A stretch of DNA of 64,000 nt from contig NZ_CP134696.1 of the NCBI RefSeq assembly GCF_031851795.1, forward strand, positions 5,580,001 to 5,644,000. The letters run 5' to 3'. Both the position numbers and the translations under genes were made by a program. The DNA is from Pontibacter sp. G13. GTDB taxonomy: Bacteria > Bacteroidota > Bacteroidia > J057. Positions 18,360-27,127 of this stretch are shown here, one piece after another. Position 1 is the stretch's first letter. Every line of letters starts with the position of its first letter. The notes under the pieces are model-generated. The model was not told the DNA's origin, made no database searches, and saw nothing but the letters and a program-made list of their open reading frames with translations.

Positions 18360-18812
18360 CTATTCCATCAACGGAATTTCGGAATAAGCGCCTGTTTCTA
18401 CCAAAACACGGATCATCTTGTCCAATTGATAAAAACGAGAAGCGGAAGTGGAAGGTAGCACTTTGTTGAACCGCTTATAGTACTTCTTGCGGACCTTACT
18501 CAATTGCGTATCGAGGTCCAAGCTCCGAGTGGTGATGTCTCTGGCCATATCATTGGACATGCTATCGTAGTTGTCCGCGTATTTTTGGAGCAATCCGATG
18601 CGTTCGTCCATGATGCCTTCTAGCTCTGCCTGGTAGTCATTGTACAAAGGCCAGAACACTGCCTCCTGGGAAGGCGTCAAATCCATGTATTCACGGATCA
18701 ATTGTTCCTTCTCGGAACGGAGATCCTTTTTGATCAGGGTGGCCACATCCTGCTGGGCATAGACATTCCATCCAAAAACCAGCATGAGGGCGAGCGTGAA
18801 CAGTTTTTTCAT
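18360..18812 (-). CDS. Secreted small helical protein, LTxxQ/Spy-like
   Basis: About 150 residues from ATG 18812, giving a signal peptide (KKLFTLALMLVFGWNVYAQ). The mature protein is almost entirely charged helix. The segment LTPSQEAVFWPLYNDYQAEL resembles the LTxxQ motif of Spy/CpxP periplasmic chaperones and related stress proteins. It probably acts in the periplasm. The gene is monocistronic with its own terminator. The family link is by pattern only; it could be an unrelated helical protein. Confidence 0.75.
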   Translation of the reverse strand: MKKLFTLALMLVFGWNVYAQQDVATLIKKDLRSEKEQLIREYMDLTPSQEAVFWPLYNDYQAELEGIMDERIGLLQKYADNYDSMSNDMARDITTRSLDLDTQLSKVRKKYYKRFNKVLPSTSASRFYQLDKMIRVLVETGAYSEIPLME

Positions 18813-19086
18813 AGTTGTCTGTCGTGAATTCAACATATACATCGGTATAACCATCCAACCTACCCCAATTGTTCATTTTGCGACTTTTCGACCTACGTAA
18901 TCTTTTGGGAACGGGAGATGCAACTATTGGCGTTTGAAATCCATCCCTATTCATCCGTTGGATTGAAGTTCCATGCTGAGCAAAATTGACTTGCTAACCC
19001 TGCCGCAAATGGCAGGTAATGAACTTGTCGACCCGCTCGGGGTAACATCCAGCGACGATCCTTCTGTCAGTCTCCTATCCTTCGCT

Positions 19087-19779
19087 ATGATTCATTTATC
19101 CCAGGTTTCTCGTAGGTATTACACCGGTGAAATCGAAACCACCGCATTACACCATGTCAATCTGTCCATCGAGGCAGGAGAGTTTCTGTCCATCATGGGG
19201 CCTTCGGGCTGTGGCAAATCTACCCTGCTGAATTTGCTGGGCTTGATTGATGTGGCCGATGAGGGGCAATTCACTTTCATGGAAGAAGACATCACCGGAT
19301 TTTCCGAGCGCAAACGGGCTCAACTGCGCAAGGAATATCTGGGATTCGTATTCCAGAGCTTCAATCTCATCGATGAGCTTTCCGTGTTCGAAAATGTAGA
19401 ACTCCCCTTGGTATATGCCAAAGTCCCTACCGCAGAACGCAAGGAACGTGTTGAAGAGGCACTTGGAAGAATGAACATGCTCCATCGGCGCAATCACCTT
19501 CCTCAGCAACTATCTGGCGGTCAGCAACAGCGCGTTGCAGTCGCTCGGGCCGTGATCAATCGCCCCAAGCTGATTCTCGCTGACGAACCCACCGGAAACC
19601 TTGATAGTCAACATGGTCGGGAAGTCATGCAAATGTTGAGTGATTTGCATCAAAATGGTACGACCATCGTAATGGTCACTCACGATCCCGAATGCGCCGC
19701 CCACGGAAATCGAATCATTCGGCTCTTGGATGGCAAAATCTTGGCAGAAAATGCAGCTCCTTCTGTCATGAGGATCTAG
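19087..19779 (+). CDS. ABC transporter ATP-binding protein, MacB/LolD type
   Basis: 230 residues from ATG 19087 (the frame is open 38 codons further upstream, but the family begins at MIHLSQVSRRYY). Walker A is GPSGCGKST, the Q-loop region GFVFQSFNLIDELSVFENVE, the ABC signature LSGGQQQRVAVARA, Walker B LILADEPTGNLD and the H-loop MVTHDPE. The FNLIDELSVFENVELPL form is typical of the MacB/LolD subfamily that drives FtsX-type permeases. No permease is adjacent; the MacB-type permease at 4.2 kb is the only candidate in the window. Confidence 0.93.
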   Translation: MIHLSQVSRRYYTGEIETTALHHVNLSIEAGEFLSIMGPSGCGKSTLLNLLGLIDVADEGQFTFMEEDITGFSERKRAQLRKEYLGFVFQSFNLIDELSVFENVELPLVYAKVPTAERKERVEEALGRMNMLHRRNHLPQQLSGGQQQRVAVARAVINRPKLILADEPTGNLDSQHGREVMQMLSDLHQNGTTIVMVTHDPECAAHGNRIIRLLDGKILAENAAPSVMRI

Positions 19780-19883
19780 GGAACTGGACAAACAATCTCT
19801 TGATATACCTGATTAATTGTGGGCTGCTTGCTAGATTGATCCAATCCTGAAATTTCCGTATATTTCGTATACATTTCTGATTC

Positions 19884-20471
19884 ATGGGAGATCCAATCGT
19901 ACGTGTTCAACAACCCTTTTCCTACGCCGACTACCTCAAATGGGAGGGAGACGAGCGATGGGAATTGATCGATGGAGAAGCGCGCGCATTGGCTGCACCT
20001 ACTCCTGATCATCAGCGTGTCCTTCGACGGTTGTCGTTCTTGTTTGAGCAACACTTGCAAGACAGACGATGTGAGGCCTTTTTTGCGCCGATCGATGTGG
20101 TGTTTGGGTCCAAACTGGAGCCGGACAACAAAAAGCGAAATGTCGTTCAGCCCGACTTGATTGTAGTCTGCGATCCCAAGAAGATCACCCGACGAGGATG
20201 TGAAGGGACCCCGGACCTTGTGGTGGAGATACTCAGTCCAGCCACCATGAAGCGGGACATGAACGAAAAGTTTCGCCTGTACGAGCGCCAAGGAGTCAAA
20301 GAGTATTGGGTCGTGTCTATCGGAGACCGCTCCATCATCACCTTCATTCAGGGGGCTCAGGAGACGCTGGATCAGGCAGGGATCTACAGCCCTGCAGACC
20401 AGATTCCGGTGCATGTGCTGGACGGGTTTGAACTGGATCTCGCGACGGTCTTTCCCACTGTCAAAGAATAG
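19884..20471 (+). CDS. Uma2-family putative restriction-endonuclease-like protein
   Basis: 195 residues matching the Uma2 (DUF820) family. FSYADYLKWEGDERWELIDGEA opens the domain, with the PD-(D/E)xK-type core at VVQPDLIVVCDP and GTPDLVVEILSP, then KFRLYERQGVKEYWVV. Uma2 proteins carry a restriction-endonuclease fold and are abundant in cyanobacteria and other large environmental genomes; their physiological role is unresolved. The gene stands alone between the ABC ATPase and a repeat-rich spacer. Confidence 0.9.
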   Translation: MGDPIVRVQQPFSYADYLKWEGDERWELIDGEARALAAPTPDHQRVLRRLSFLFEQHLQDRRCEAFFAPIDVVFGSKLEPDNKKRNVVQPDLIVVCDPKKITRRGCEGTPDLVVEILSPATMKRDMNEKFRLYERQGVKEYWVVSIGDRSIITFIQGAQETLDQAGIYSPADQIPVHVLDGFELDLATVFPTVKE

Positions 20472-20576
20472 TTGGTGGCGTATGCTGCTTGAAACATAGT
20501 ATCAGGCTTCCCGAATGAGGGGAGCCTTTTTAATTAAGAAGCTGGTGGGTTCTGCACGGGGATAATTGAACCTGGA

Positions 20577-20850
20577 TTTGGGCGATCCGTGGCTTGAAGA
20601 CACATCGGTGCACGCATGGCAAGCGTGTCGCCACGTCGGTCCCTTCTGGGCTCGCTTTTCGCTCGGTCGGTGATCCGATTCTCTTTCCAAGATCCATGGA
20701 TCACATGGCCTGATGGATCTACCTGTCATCAAATCCTCCTTCACCGACTGAACCCGCCAGGCACCTATCGCCGCTTCAAGGCCATCCGCACCTTTATCTC
20801 TGGCCCTGCCGGATGCTACAGGACGAATTTGGGCGCAAAGAATACTTGAT
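20577..20850. repeat. Non-coding element C, one covarying hairpin plus shared blocks
   Basis: The gene-free spacer before the sulfatase begins with TTGGGCGATC and a stem CGTGGC (20588-20593) paired with GCCACG (20630-20635), extended by GACAC/GTGTC, followed by GTCGGTCCC. The next block, reverse-complemented, matches the block before the hairpins of elements B and D (ACCGAGCGAAAAGCGAG here, ACCGAGCGATTAGCGAG in B). A further block ggccatccgcac at 20780-20791 matches element A. No protein-coding signal is seen. Confidence 0.55.
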
Positions 20851-20868
20851 TGCCCAAAATCTTCCTAC

Positions 20869-22641
20869 ATGCATCGCACCTTCCAAATTCTGCTATTTTG
20901 CCTGTTGACCACGGTCCTGGGCTGCCAATTTCCTCCCCAACCTGAGCGTAAACCCAATGTACTGGTAATCCTCACCGACGACCAAGGCTGGGGCGACCTA
21001 GGCATTCATGGCAACCAGCATATCCACACACCACATTTGGATGCATTGGCGAGATCCGGTACGCGCTTCGATCGGTTCTATGTTTCCCCCGTATGTGCCC
21101 CCACACGAGCGGCTTTTCTGACAGGCAGATATCCCCAAAAGACAGGCGTGTATGGCGTCCAGAATGGGGAGGAATTCATGAATTTGGAGGAAACCACCAT
21201 CGCGGATGTCTTTCAACAGGCAGGATACCGGACTGGCGCCTTCGGGAAATGGCACAATGGTTCGCAGTATCCCTACCATCCCAATGGGCGAGGCTTCAAC
21301 GAGTTTTATGGGTACTGTTCGGGGCATTGGGCCAACTATTTCGACACGTGGCTAGAGCACAATGGCCAGCCTGTCAAGAGTCAGGGATTCATGACGGACG
21401 ACCTGACGGATCATGCCATGCAATTCATGGAGCAACATCGAGAAGAGCCGTTCTTCTGCTATGTACCATTCAATACCCCACATTCTCCCTATCAAGTTCC
21501 GGACTCATTTTATCAGGCGGTACGCAATCGCAAGATCGAGCAGTTCTACCGGGATTCCACCCGAGAAGAGCTCCCCAAAACGATCGCAGCACTGGCCATG
21601 TGCGAGAATATCGATTGGAATGTTGGGCGATTGCTGAACAAATTGGCGGAGCTGGATCTGGAAGAAGAAACCATCGTCGTCTTCTTCTCGGACAACGGTC
21701 CCAACAGCTGGCGGTGGAATGGCGGGATGAGAGACCGAAAAGCGGGGGTACATGAGGGGGGAGTCCGAGTCCCCTGTATCATCAGATGGCCCGGCAAGAT
21801 TGCCGCCAATCATGTGACGCGTCAGTTGGGCGCACATTTTGATCTGCTACCTACCTTGGCAGCCTTGGCGGGAATTTCTGCTCAAACCCGCTTTCCGGTC
21901 GATGGCCAATCCCTTTCAGCTGTGTTGTTAGATCGAGATGCCCAAGTCGTAGATAGAACGATTTATTCGCAGTGGCGGGAAAAATTGGCACTCCGGACAG
22001 CCCAGTACACGGCCACTTCTCAGGGGCTATTTGATTTGACCCAAGATCCGGGAGAGACTCACAACCTCAAGGATTCGCTTCCCGAACTTCACGCTTCTTT
22101 GGTCAGACAGCTCGAAGATTTCCGGCAAATGGCCGCTTCACATATTCCTTCTGAACGTTTTTTGCCTGTCGGACATGCGGATAGGGCGATTACCCATTTG
22201 CCTGTGCAGGATGCGCTATTCGAAGGAGCGGGATTGACATACAGCTGTAGATGGCCCAATAGTGCATGGATGACGAATTGGGATCAAGTGGATGATTACC
22301 CGTACTGGAAGGTGGATATTTTGAATGAGGGTATTTATGACGTGGAGATTGAGTATACTTGTAGCGAAGCAAACGTAGGAGCTGAAATTGTGCTGGAGCT
22401 AGGGGAATTCACTTGTCGAGGCAAAATTGATACAGCATTTGATCCCGAGCTGATTCCAAGTCCTGACCGGGTACCTCGCGAAGAATCCTACGAAAAACCC
22501 TTCAAAACACTCAAATTAGGCGAAATTCATCTCCCTCGTGGTGCAGGGAAACTGAGCCTCAGGGCACTTGCCAAGCCTGGAGATCAGGTCATGGATCTCC
22601 GGAGCATCACCTTGATTCGTCAGCAATCACCAACCCCATGA
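20869..22641 (+). CDS. Sulfatase (arylsulfatase family) lipoprotein
   Basis: 590 residues. The signal peptide has lipobox VLGC. The sulfatase domain starts with PNVLVILTDDQGWGDLGIHG (metal-binding aspartates). The formylglycine site is CAPTRAAFLTGR in the C-x-P-x-R form, so Cys is the residue modified by an aerobic-type FGE or anSME. GKWHNG, PFFCYVPFNTPHSPY and VVFFSDNGPNSW are further family motifs. A ~150-residue C-terminal extension with beta-rich sequence (YPYWKVDILNEGIYDVEIEY) could be an accessory binding domain. It hydrolyses a sulfate ester, probably on an algal polysaccharide fragment. Its stop overlaps the glycerate kinase start (ATGA). Confidence 0.92.
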   Translation: MHRTFQILLFCLLTTVLGCQFPPQPERKPNVLVILTDDQGWGDLGIHGNQHIHTPHLDALARSGTRFDRFYVSPVCAPTRAAFLTGRYPQKTGVYGVQNGEEFMNLEETTIADVFQQAGYRTGAFGKWHNGSQYPYHPNGRGFNEFYGYCSGHWANYFDTWLEHNGQPVKSQGFMTDDLTDHAMQFMEQHREEPFFCYVPFNTPHSPYQVPDSFYQAVRNRKIEQFYRDSTREELPKTIAALAMCENIDWNVGRLLNKLAELDLEEETIVVFFSDNGPNSWRWNGGMRDRKAGVHEGGVRVPCIIRWPGKIAANHVTRQLGAHFDLLPTLAALAGISAQTRFPVDGQSLSAVLLDRDAQVVDRTIYSQWREKLALRTAQYTATSQGLFDLTQDPGETHNLKDSLPELHASLVRQLEDFRQMAASHIPSERFLPVGHADRAITHLPVQDALFEGAGLTYSCRWPNSAWMTNWDQVDDYPYWKVDILNEGIYDVEIEYTCSEANVGAEIVLELGEFTCRGKIDTAFDPELIPSPDRVPREESYEKPFKTLKLGEIHLPRGAGKLSLRALAKPGDQVMDLRSITLIRQQSPTP

Positions 22642-23771
22642 ATGTCCTTATTGCTCCCGATTCCTTCAAAGATGCTGCCTCTGCCGTAGAAGTGGCTCAA
22701 TGCTTGAGATCTGGGGTGGAGGCTTCTGGTCTTGCCGCCAATATTCGGGCTATTCCCCTGGCTGATGGGGGAGAAGGGACTGTGGAAGCATTGGTACATG
22801 CCACAGGAGGCACTTTCTTCGAGTCTAATTGCGCAGATCCACGTTTCCGGCCGATTCGAGCCAGATGGGGAAGCTTAGGGGATGGTGAGACGGCCATCAT
22901 CGAAATGGCCGCAGCATCTGGTCTTCAGTTACTCCGTGGAGCAGACAGAAACCCTTGGGAGACTTCGACTGTAGGTACGGGAACCTTGATTTCTGACGCC
23001 CTGAAAGCAGGATTTCGCAGATTTATCATCGGAATTGGCGGAAGTGCTACGAATGACGGCGGGGTAGGCGCACTCGCTCAATTGGGGGTAAGGTTTGACA
23101 ATGAGGCGGGGAAGAGCATTTCGCTTACGGGAGGCGGCCTGAGTTCCTTGCATTCGATTGACACAGATTCCTTGATGCCAGAGGTGCTGGAAAGTCAGTT
23201 CGTGGTTGCTTGTGATGTGACGAATCCACTCACAGGACCGACGGGAGCTGCTCAGGTGTATGGCGCCCAAAAAGGAGCGGATGAGCAGATGATTCGTCGG
23301 CTAGATCGGAATCTGGGAAGATTTGCCCGAATTTGGGAGGCACAGCATGGCATATCGATCGAAGATCTCCCCGGAGCAGGCGCTGCTGGCGGTCTTGGCG
23401 GAGGCTTGATGGCTGGTCTGGGTGCAAAACTCGTGAGAGGCTTTGAAGTGATGCGGCAATATGCCCAAATCGATGAGGCGATTGAGTGGGCGGATCTGAT
23501 ATTCACCGGAGAGGGAAGTATCGACCATCAGAGCGCCTTCGGGAAACTGACTTGGGCATTGGCGGAAAGGGGACATGCATTGGGTACTCCCACCATCGCT
23601 TTTGGCGGCCAGACAGAGATTCTACATTCAAGTGGCCCCAACCCATTTGCTGCGGTGGTTCCCATTTCTGACCAGCCCATGACGTTGGAATCTGCCATTC
23701 AGGAAACCCCAAGATTGCTGAAACAAGCGGCAGAGCAAACCTGGCGATTGATCCATCTGGGAGCTAGATAA
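22638..23771 (+). CDS. Glycerate kinase (GlxK/GarK family)
   Basis: 377 residues of the type-1 glycerate kinase family. The N-terminal signature is NVLIAPDSFKDAASAVEVAQ, with PLADGGEGTVEAL, GIGGSATNDGGVGALAQLG, PLTGPTGAAQVYGAQKGA, GAGAAGGLGGGLMA and FTGEGSIDHQSAFGK. It phosphorylates D-glycerate to 2-phosphoglycerate (bacterial members) or 3-phosphoglycerate. It is translationally coupled to the sulfatase, a pairing that suggests use of a sulfated glycerate derivative or simply a catabolic operon; the link is inference. Confidence 0.93.
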   Translation: MNVLIAPDSFKDAASAVEVAQCLRSGVEASGLAANIRAIPLADGGEGTVEALVHATGGTFFESNCADPRFRPIRARWGSLGDGETAIIEMAAASGLQLLRGADRNPWETSTVGTGTLISDALKAGFRRFIIGIGGSATNDGGVGALAQLGVRFDNEAGKSISLTGGGLSSLHSIDTDSLMPEVLESQFVVACDVTNPLTGPTGAAQVYGAQKGADEQMIRRLDRNLGRFARIWEAQHGISIEDLPGAGAAGGLGGGLMAGLGAKLVRGFEVMRQYAQIDEAIEWADLIFTGEGSIDHQSAFGKLTWALAERGHALGTPTIAFGGQTEILHSSGPNPFAAVVPISDQPMTLESAIQETPRLLKQAAEQTWRLIHLGAR

Positions 23772-23825
23772 GTCATTTTCCGAAGATTGGCATGTTTATT
23801 AACTTGGAGGCTATTCCTTGCCAGC

Positions 23826-24116
23826 ATGAACCAATCCAAGACGGTGGGAACCTGCCCCATGTGCCAACGAGAAACAGGCCTAACCTTTCATCATCTCATT
23901 CCCAAGAAGCTTCATCGGCGCAACCGATTCAAGAAGCAATTTACCCGAGAGGAACTCAATCAGGGAATTTATATCTGTCGAACCTGCCATAGCGGCATCC
24001 ACAATCTCTATGATGAGATGACTTTGGGAAGCCAATATTCCTCCCTCGAATCCCTCCTCGCGGACTCCGCTGTCCAACGACATGTCGCTTGGGTCGCTAA
24101 ACAAAAGGTCCGGTGA
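23826..24116 (+). CDS. HNH endonuclease-like zinc protein
   Basis: About 96 residues from ATG 23826 (an upstream in-frame TTG at 23787 is less likely). CPMCQRE and ICRTCHSGIH supply two CxxC-like zinc ligands, and FHHLIPKKLHRR resembles the HH-P core of HNH nucleases. The family is frequently annotated as an HNH domain protein of unknown function. It stands alone behind the glycerate kinase. Whether it cuts DNA is unknown. Confidence 0.8.
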   Translation: MNQSKTVGTCPMCQRETGLTFHHLIPKKLHRRNRFKKQFTREELNQGIYICRTCHSGIHNLYDEMTLGSQYSSLESLLADSAVQRHVAWVAKQKVR

Positions 24117-24724
24117 ATTCAACAGAACTCCTTGGGGCTTTGGGCAGCAAATGACCCATTTTGACCACCAAGGGTAGATTTGATCCCCTATTTCTATCCA
24201 CATGAGGCCATGTAGGTTGATCCTCCCCAGATGCTATCGGTCTTTTTCGCATTCAAGGAGCCCGTTTCCTCGATAGTAAAAATCAACTTTTTATAGGGTC
24301 GATGATACGATTCTACGATCTGGTAGAATGGGAACGGCATGCGATGGTCGCTTGATCATGGATTCGGATTGCTTTTTGTCTTCATATCGTATCAAATCCA
24401 TGAAAATGATGCTACAGGCTCTCTATGGCTAGGTCAGATCTTGGAGCAGACCGTACACCCCCGTCAGCTATTTGACATGGAAGGAAAGGCGAATTGATAC
24501 AAATCAATGCCGTGTTGCGGTTTACTGAATTTGGATTCACCAATAGGTCTAGGAGTTCGTGCAAAAGTGTACCGACTAAATAGATTGAATACCCGTTTAA
24601 TAAATAACTTTGAGCGATAGATCACATAGTTGATCGAGGGGAATCGCTTGTAAGAAACAGGTAGAAATATCATATCACTTGTCCTTGTGGCCTTGGAGCA
24701 CATGAGAGTTTGGGAAGGGACAAG

Positions 24725-24812
24725 AATAGGTTAGGTTGGTTCAACAGCGCTACAGCGCACGCTGTAGCGAGTTGAGTGGTTTGAGAAGGGAGTCTTCGGA
24801 CTCCCTTTTTCC
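24725..24812 (+). ncRNA. Candidate small RNA 1 (hairpin plus terminator)
   Basis: TAGGTTAGGTTGG is followed by a hairpin with arms TCAAC/GTTGA enclosing CGCTACAGCG-CA-CGCTGTAGCG (24748-24769, perfect 10-bp stem). A terminator follows: AAGGGAGTC-TTCG-GACTCCCTT and TTT (24786-24810). No reading frame overlaps convincingly. The layout closely parallels the unit at 25.06 kb. Promoter and expression are unknown. Confidence 0.5.
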
Positions 24813-25059
24813 CGATACGAAAAATGACTCTTTTTATTTTTGTGTACATTATGATGTAAAAAGTATACAGTCAATTGCTTTTACGTAAATGATATTTTTT
24901 AGAACTTTGTCATAGTTCGAAAGGGCAACAGTTAAGAAAACCCACAGGATGTGGAGGAAAGGACAACGTACTTTTTCCGCATCTTTTTTGAGCGAAAGAT
25001 GATCCGGAATGTCATCTGCTAGTGTGCAGTCGCGCATTTTAAGCGTTCAGACTGATTGA

Positions 25060-25160
25060 GTATTAGGTTAGGTTAGATGTGTTCAGCATGGCTTCGCGAA
25101 GGCCTTCGCACATGTTGAATGTTTGGGCGGAACCTTGGGGAAGGTTCCGCCATTTTTTTC
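25060..25160 (+). ncRNA. Candidate small RNA 2 (paralogue of candidate 1)
   Basis: TAGGTTAGGTTAG (25063-25075) is followed by TTCAGCATG (25082-25090) pairing with CATGTTGAA (25111-25119) around a GC-rich inner hairpin. A terminator follows, GGCGGAACCTT-GGGG-AAGGTTCCGCC (25126-25151) and seven T residues. The leader, the TTCArC...GTTGAr closing stem and the spacing to the terminator match candidate 1 while the inner loops differ, suggesting a duplicated structured RNA. Confidence 0.5.
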
Positions 25161-25314
25161 TCTCCCGCTAAGAATTTTCGTGGATTGTTCAAAACTCAAA
25201 ATTGCGAGATCATTAACTTTTGATTTGGTAATTTGCGTAGCTAAGGATGATCCAAATGCCTAAAAAAATGGCCTTCTATTTATCGGAATGGTCGGATATT
25301 TGCAGGTTCATCAA

Positions 25315-25388
25315 TTGAGCGAAAGGCGGTCCTCTTTCGAGAGGATGCCAAGGTTAGGGAGGGGCCATCAGGCTCCCTTTTTTTTGTC
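25315..25388 (+). ncRNA. Candidate small RNA 3 (hairpin plus terminator)
   Basis: A hairpin CCTCT-TTCG-AGAGG (25331-25344) is followed by AGGTTAGG and a terminator AGGGAG...CTCCCT (25356-25378) with a run of eight T residues. It is less similar to the other two units and could be a terminator preceded by a chance hairpin. It lies 60 bases before the tocopherol-cyclase-like gene, so it may instead be a leader or attenuator of that gene. Confidence 0.35.
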
Positions 25389-25450
25389 TCCGTCGGCCAC
25401 ATGACGCTAGGTTGGAAGAAAAGCATTAGATTCATTGTAATCCTATTGCT

Positions 25451-26476
25451 ATGAATCCAATCCTCCAAAATCTCCGCAATCTGTGGCATCCACTCAATTA
25501 TCACGGACACCACGTCCACAGCCAATTCTTTGAAGGCTGGTATTACAAGTGGATTGATCCTTCCGAACAATATGCATTCGCAGTCATCCCCGGCATTTCC
25601 AAAGGTGCCAATGGGGAATCCCATGCTTTTATCCAAGTCATGGATGGCCGAAACTGCGTGGCTCACTATCATGAATTTCCTGCTGCTGAGTTTTGGGCCT
25701 CGGACCGTGAGTTCGAAGTCAAAATTGGCGACAATTCCTTTTCCCGACATGCCGTAGAATTGAGCCTAGATAGCCTTTCAGGCAAGGTCGAATTCCGAAA
25801 CTTGACCCCTTGGCCAAGTAGTTTCTTGTCTCCTGGGATTATGGGTTGGTATTCATTTGTTCCCAAAATGCAGTGCAAGCACGGCGTAGTATCTCTGCAT
25901 CATGAGCTCTCCGGACAGATGACCTATGAGGGCCATCCGATTGACTTCACAGGAGGAATCGGCTACGGAGAGAAGGATTGGGGGACCTCTTTTCCCAGTT
26001 CTTGGATCTGGATGCAGACCAATCACTTTGAGGCCGAGGATCGCGTATCGCTTTCTGCTTCCATTGCCAGAATCCCTTGGTTGGGCTCTTCCTTCGTGGG
26101 ATTCATCGCAGGAATGTGGATCAATGGCACTTTGTATCGGTTCACCACCTACACGGGAGCCAAGCTGGAAGCACTGGACATCTTCGAAACACATGTCCGA
26201 TATGTACTGCGGGACAAAACCAAGCGGTTGGAACTGCTGGCCCACAAAGCCGCAGGTTCAGATCTGAAAAGCCCCATTGCTGGAGATATGCGCGGTCGCG
26301 TGAATGAGAGCATGAATGCACGGGTAGAAGTGCAACTCACTTCCTTATCTGGCGGCCAATCCCAACTCATATTCGAAGGCACCGGCCGCAACGCCGGACT
26401 GGAAGTCGGTGGCCAAGTAGAAGAATTGTACGCAGGACTACCGAGTCATCTGAAGGTGAGTGGAGTACAGAGATAG
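25451..26476 (+). CDS. Tocopherol cyclase-like family protein
   Basis: 341 residues. HSQFFEGWYYKWIDPSEQYA near the N-terminus and GGIGYGEKDWGTSFPSSW with IWMQTNHF in the middle are the conserved blocks of the tocopherol cyclase family (lipocalin-like double domain). In plants and cyanobacteria the enzyme closes the chromanol ring of vitamin E; Bacteroidota and Firmicutes members lack that pathway and their substrate is unknown, perhaps a prenyl quinone. No signal peptide is present. It stands alone, downstream of the candidate RNAs and before msrB. Confidence 0.85.
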   Translation: MNPILQNLRNLWHPLNYHGHHVHSQFFEGWYYKWIDPSEQYAFAVIPGISKGANGESHAFIQVMDGRNCVAHYHEFPAAEFWASDREFEVKIGDNSFSRHAVELSLDSLSGKVEFRNLTPWPSSFLSPGIMGWYSFVPKMQCKHGVVSLHHELSGQMTYEGHPIDFTGGIGYGEKDWGTSFPSSWIWMQTNHFEAEDRVSLSASIARIPWLGSSFVGFIAGMWINGTLYRFTTYTGAKLEALDIFETHVRYVLRDKTKRLELLAHKAAGSDLKSPIAGDMRGRVNESMNARVEVQLTSLSGGQSQLIFEGTGRNAGLEVGGQVEELYAGLPSHLKVSGVQR

Positions 26477-26588
26477 CTTCCCCTGAATCCTATATTTTCG
26501 CAACCCCCTGTCGCAATTCTTGCGTACCTTCGGGTTGCTGGTAGGGTAGGAGTGCCCTGCTTCATCAACTGCTTCAAACATCCTTATC

Positions 26589-27050
26589 ATGAATTGGTAC
26601 GACGTCCTTTCATTGGCCAAAGATGGTAGCCCCGCACCTTCCCGTAGAGTGGAGAAAACCGATGCGGAATGGCAGGCTCAACTGACTCCCGAACAATATC
26701 GGGTGGCTCGGCGAAAAGGTACGGAAGCCCCGTTTTCGGGGGAATACTGCGAATTACATGCAGCAGGGAAATATGCCTGTGTATGCTGCAATGAGCCATT
26801 GTTTGATTCTACCATCAAGTTCGACTCCCGATCCGGATGGCCGAGTTTCACCGAACCTGTAACTGAAAACGCCATCCAATACGAGCGGGATTCCTCTTTG
26901 GGAATGGAGCGGATCGAGGTGCTCTGCAATGTGTGCGATGCGCATTTGGGGCACGTCTTTCCAGATGGTCCGCCTCCAACAGGCTTGAGATTCTGCATCA
27001 ATTCAGTCTCTCTGAGCTTGCTTCCAGAAGAGGCCGGACAGACTTCCTAG
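26589..27050 (+). CDS. msrB: Peptide-methionine (R)-S-oxide reductase
   Basis: 153 residues, full length for MsrB. Zinc ligands are in CVCC and CNVC. The active-site cysteine is in RFCINSVSL, and the substrate-binding segment is SGWPSFTEP with LGHVFPDGP. It reduces methionine-R-sulfoxide in proteins using thioredoxin. There is no signal peptide, so it is cytoplasmic. A bidirectional terminator follows at 27075-27111, shared with the convergent ECF sigma gene. Confidence 0.96.
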   Translation: MNWYDVLSLAKDGSPAPSRRVEKTDAEWQAQLTPEQYRVARRKGTEAPFSGEYCELHAAGKYACVCCNEPLFDSTIKFDSRSGWPSFTEPVTENAIQYERDSSLGMERIEVLCNVCDAHLGHVFPDGPPPTGLRFCINSVSLSLLPEEAGQTS

Positions 27051-27074
27051 TGTGGCATTAGATTTTGTAATATG

Positions 27075-27111
27075 AAAAACGGCTCGATGAGAATGACATC
27101 GAGCCGTTTTT
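27075..27111. terminator. Bidirectional intrinsic terminator
   Basis: AAAAACGGCTCGATG (27075-27089) and CATCGAGCCGTTTTT (27097-27111) form a perfect stem with A and T runs on both sides, between convergent msrB and the ECF sigma gene. Confidence 0.93.
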
Positions 27112-27127
27112 CTGATTGTAGGGGGCA

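Larger units (their letters stand above)
24117..25450. other. 1.3-kb gene-free interval
   Basis: No reading frame here has a recognisable domain, signal peptide or ribosome-binding site, and the A+T content is higher than in flanking genes. The only structured parts are the three hairpin/terminator units described separately. Otherwise I see nothing assignable. Confidence 0.6.

Noticed and set aside
24464-24703. 79-codon minus-strand frame in the gene desert
   Set aside because: Composition matches the surrounding non-coding A/T-rich sequence and no domain is visible.
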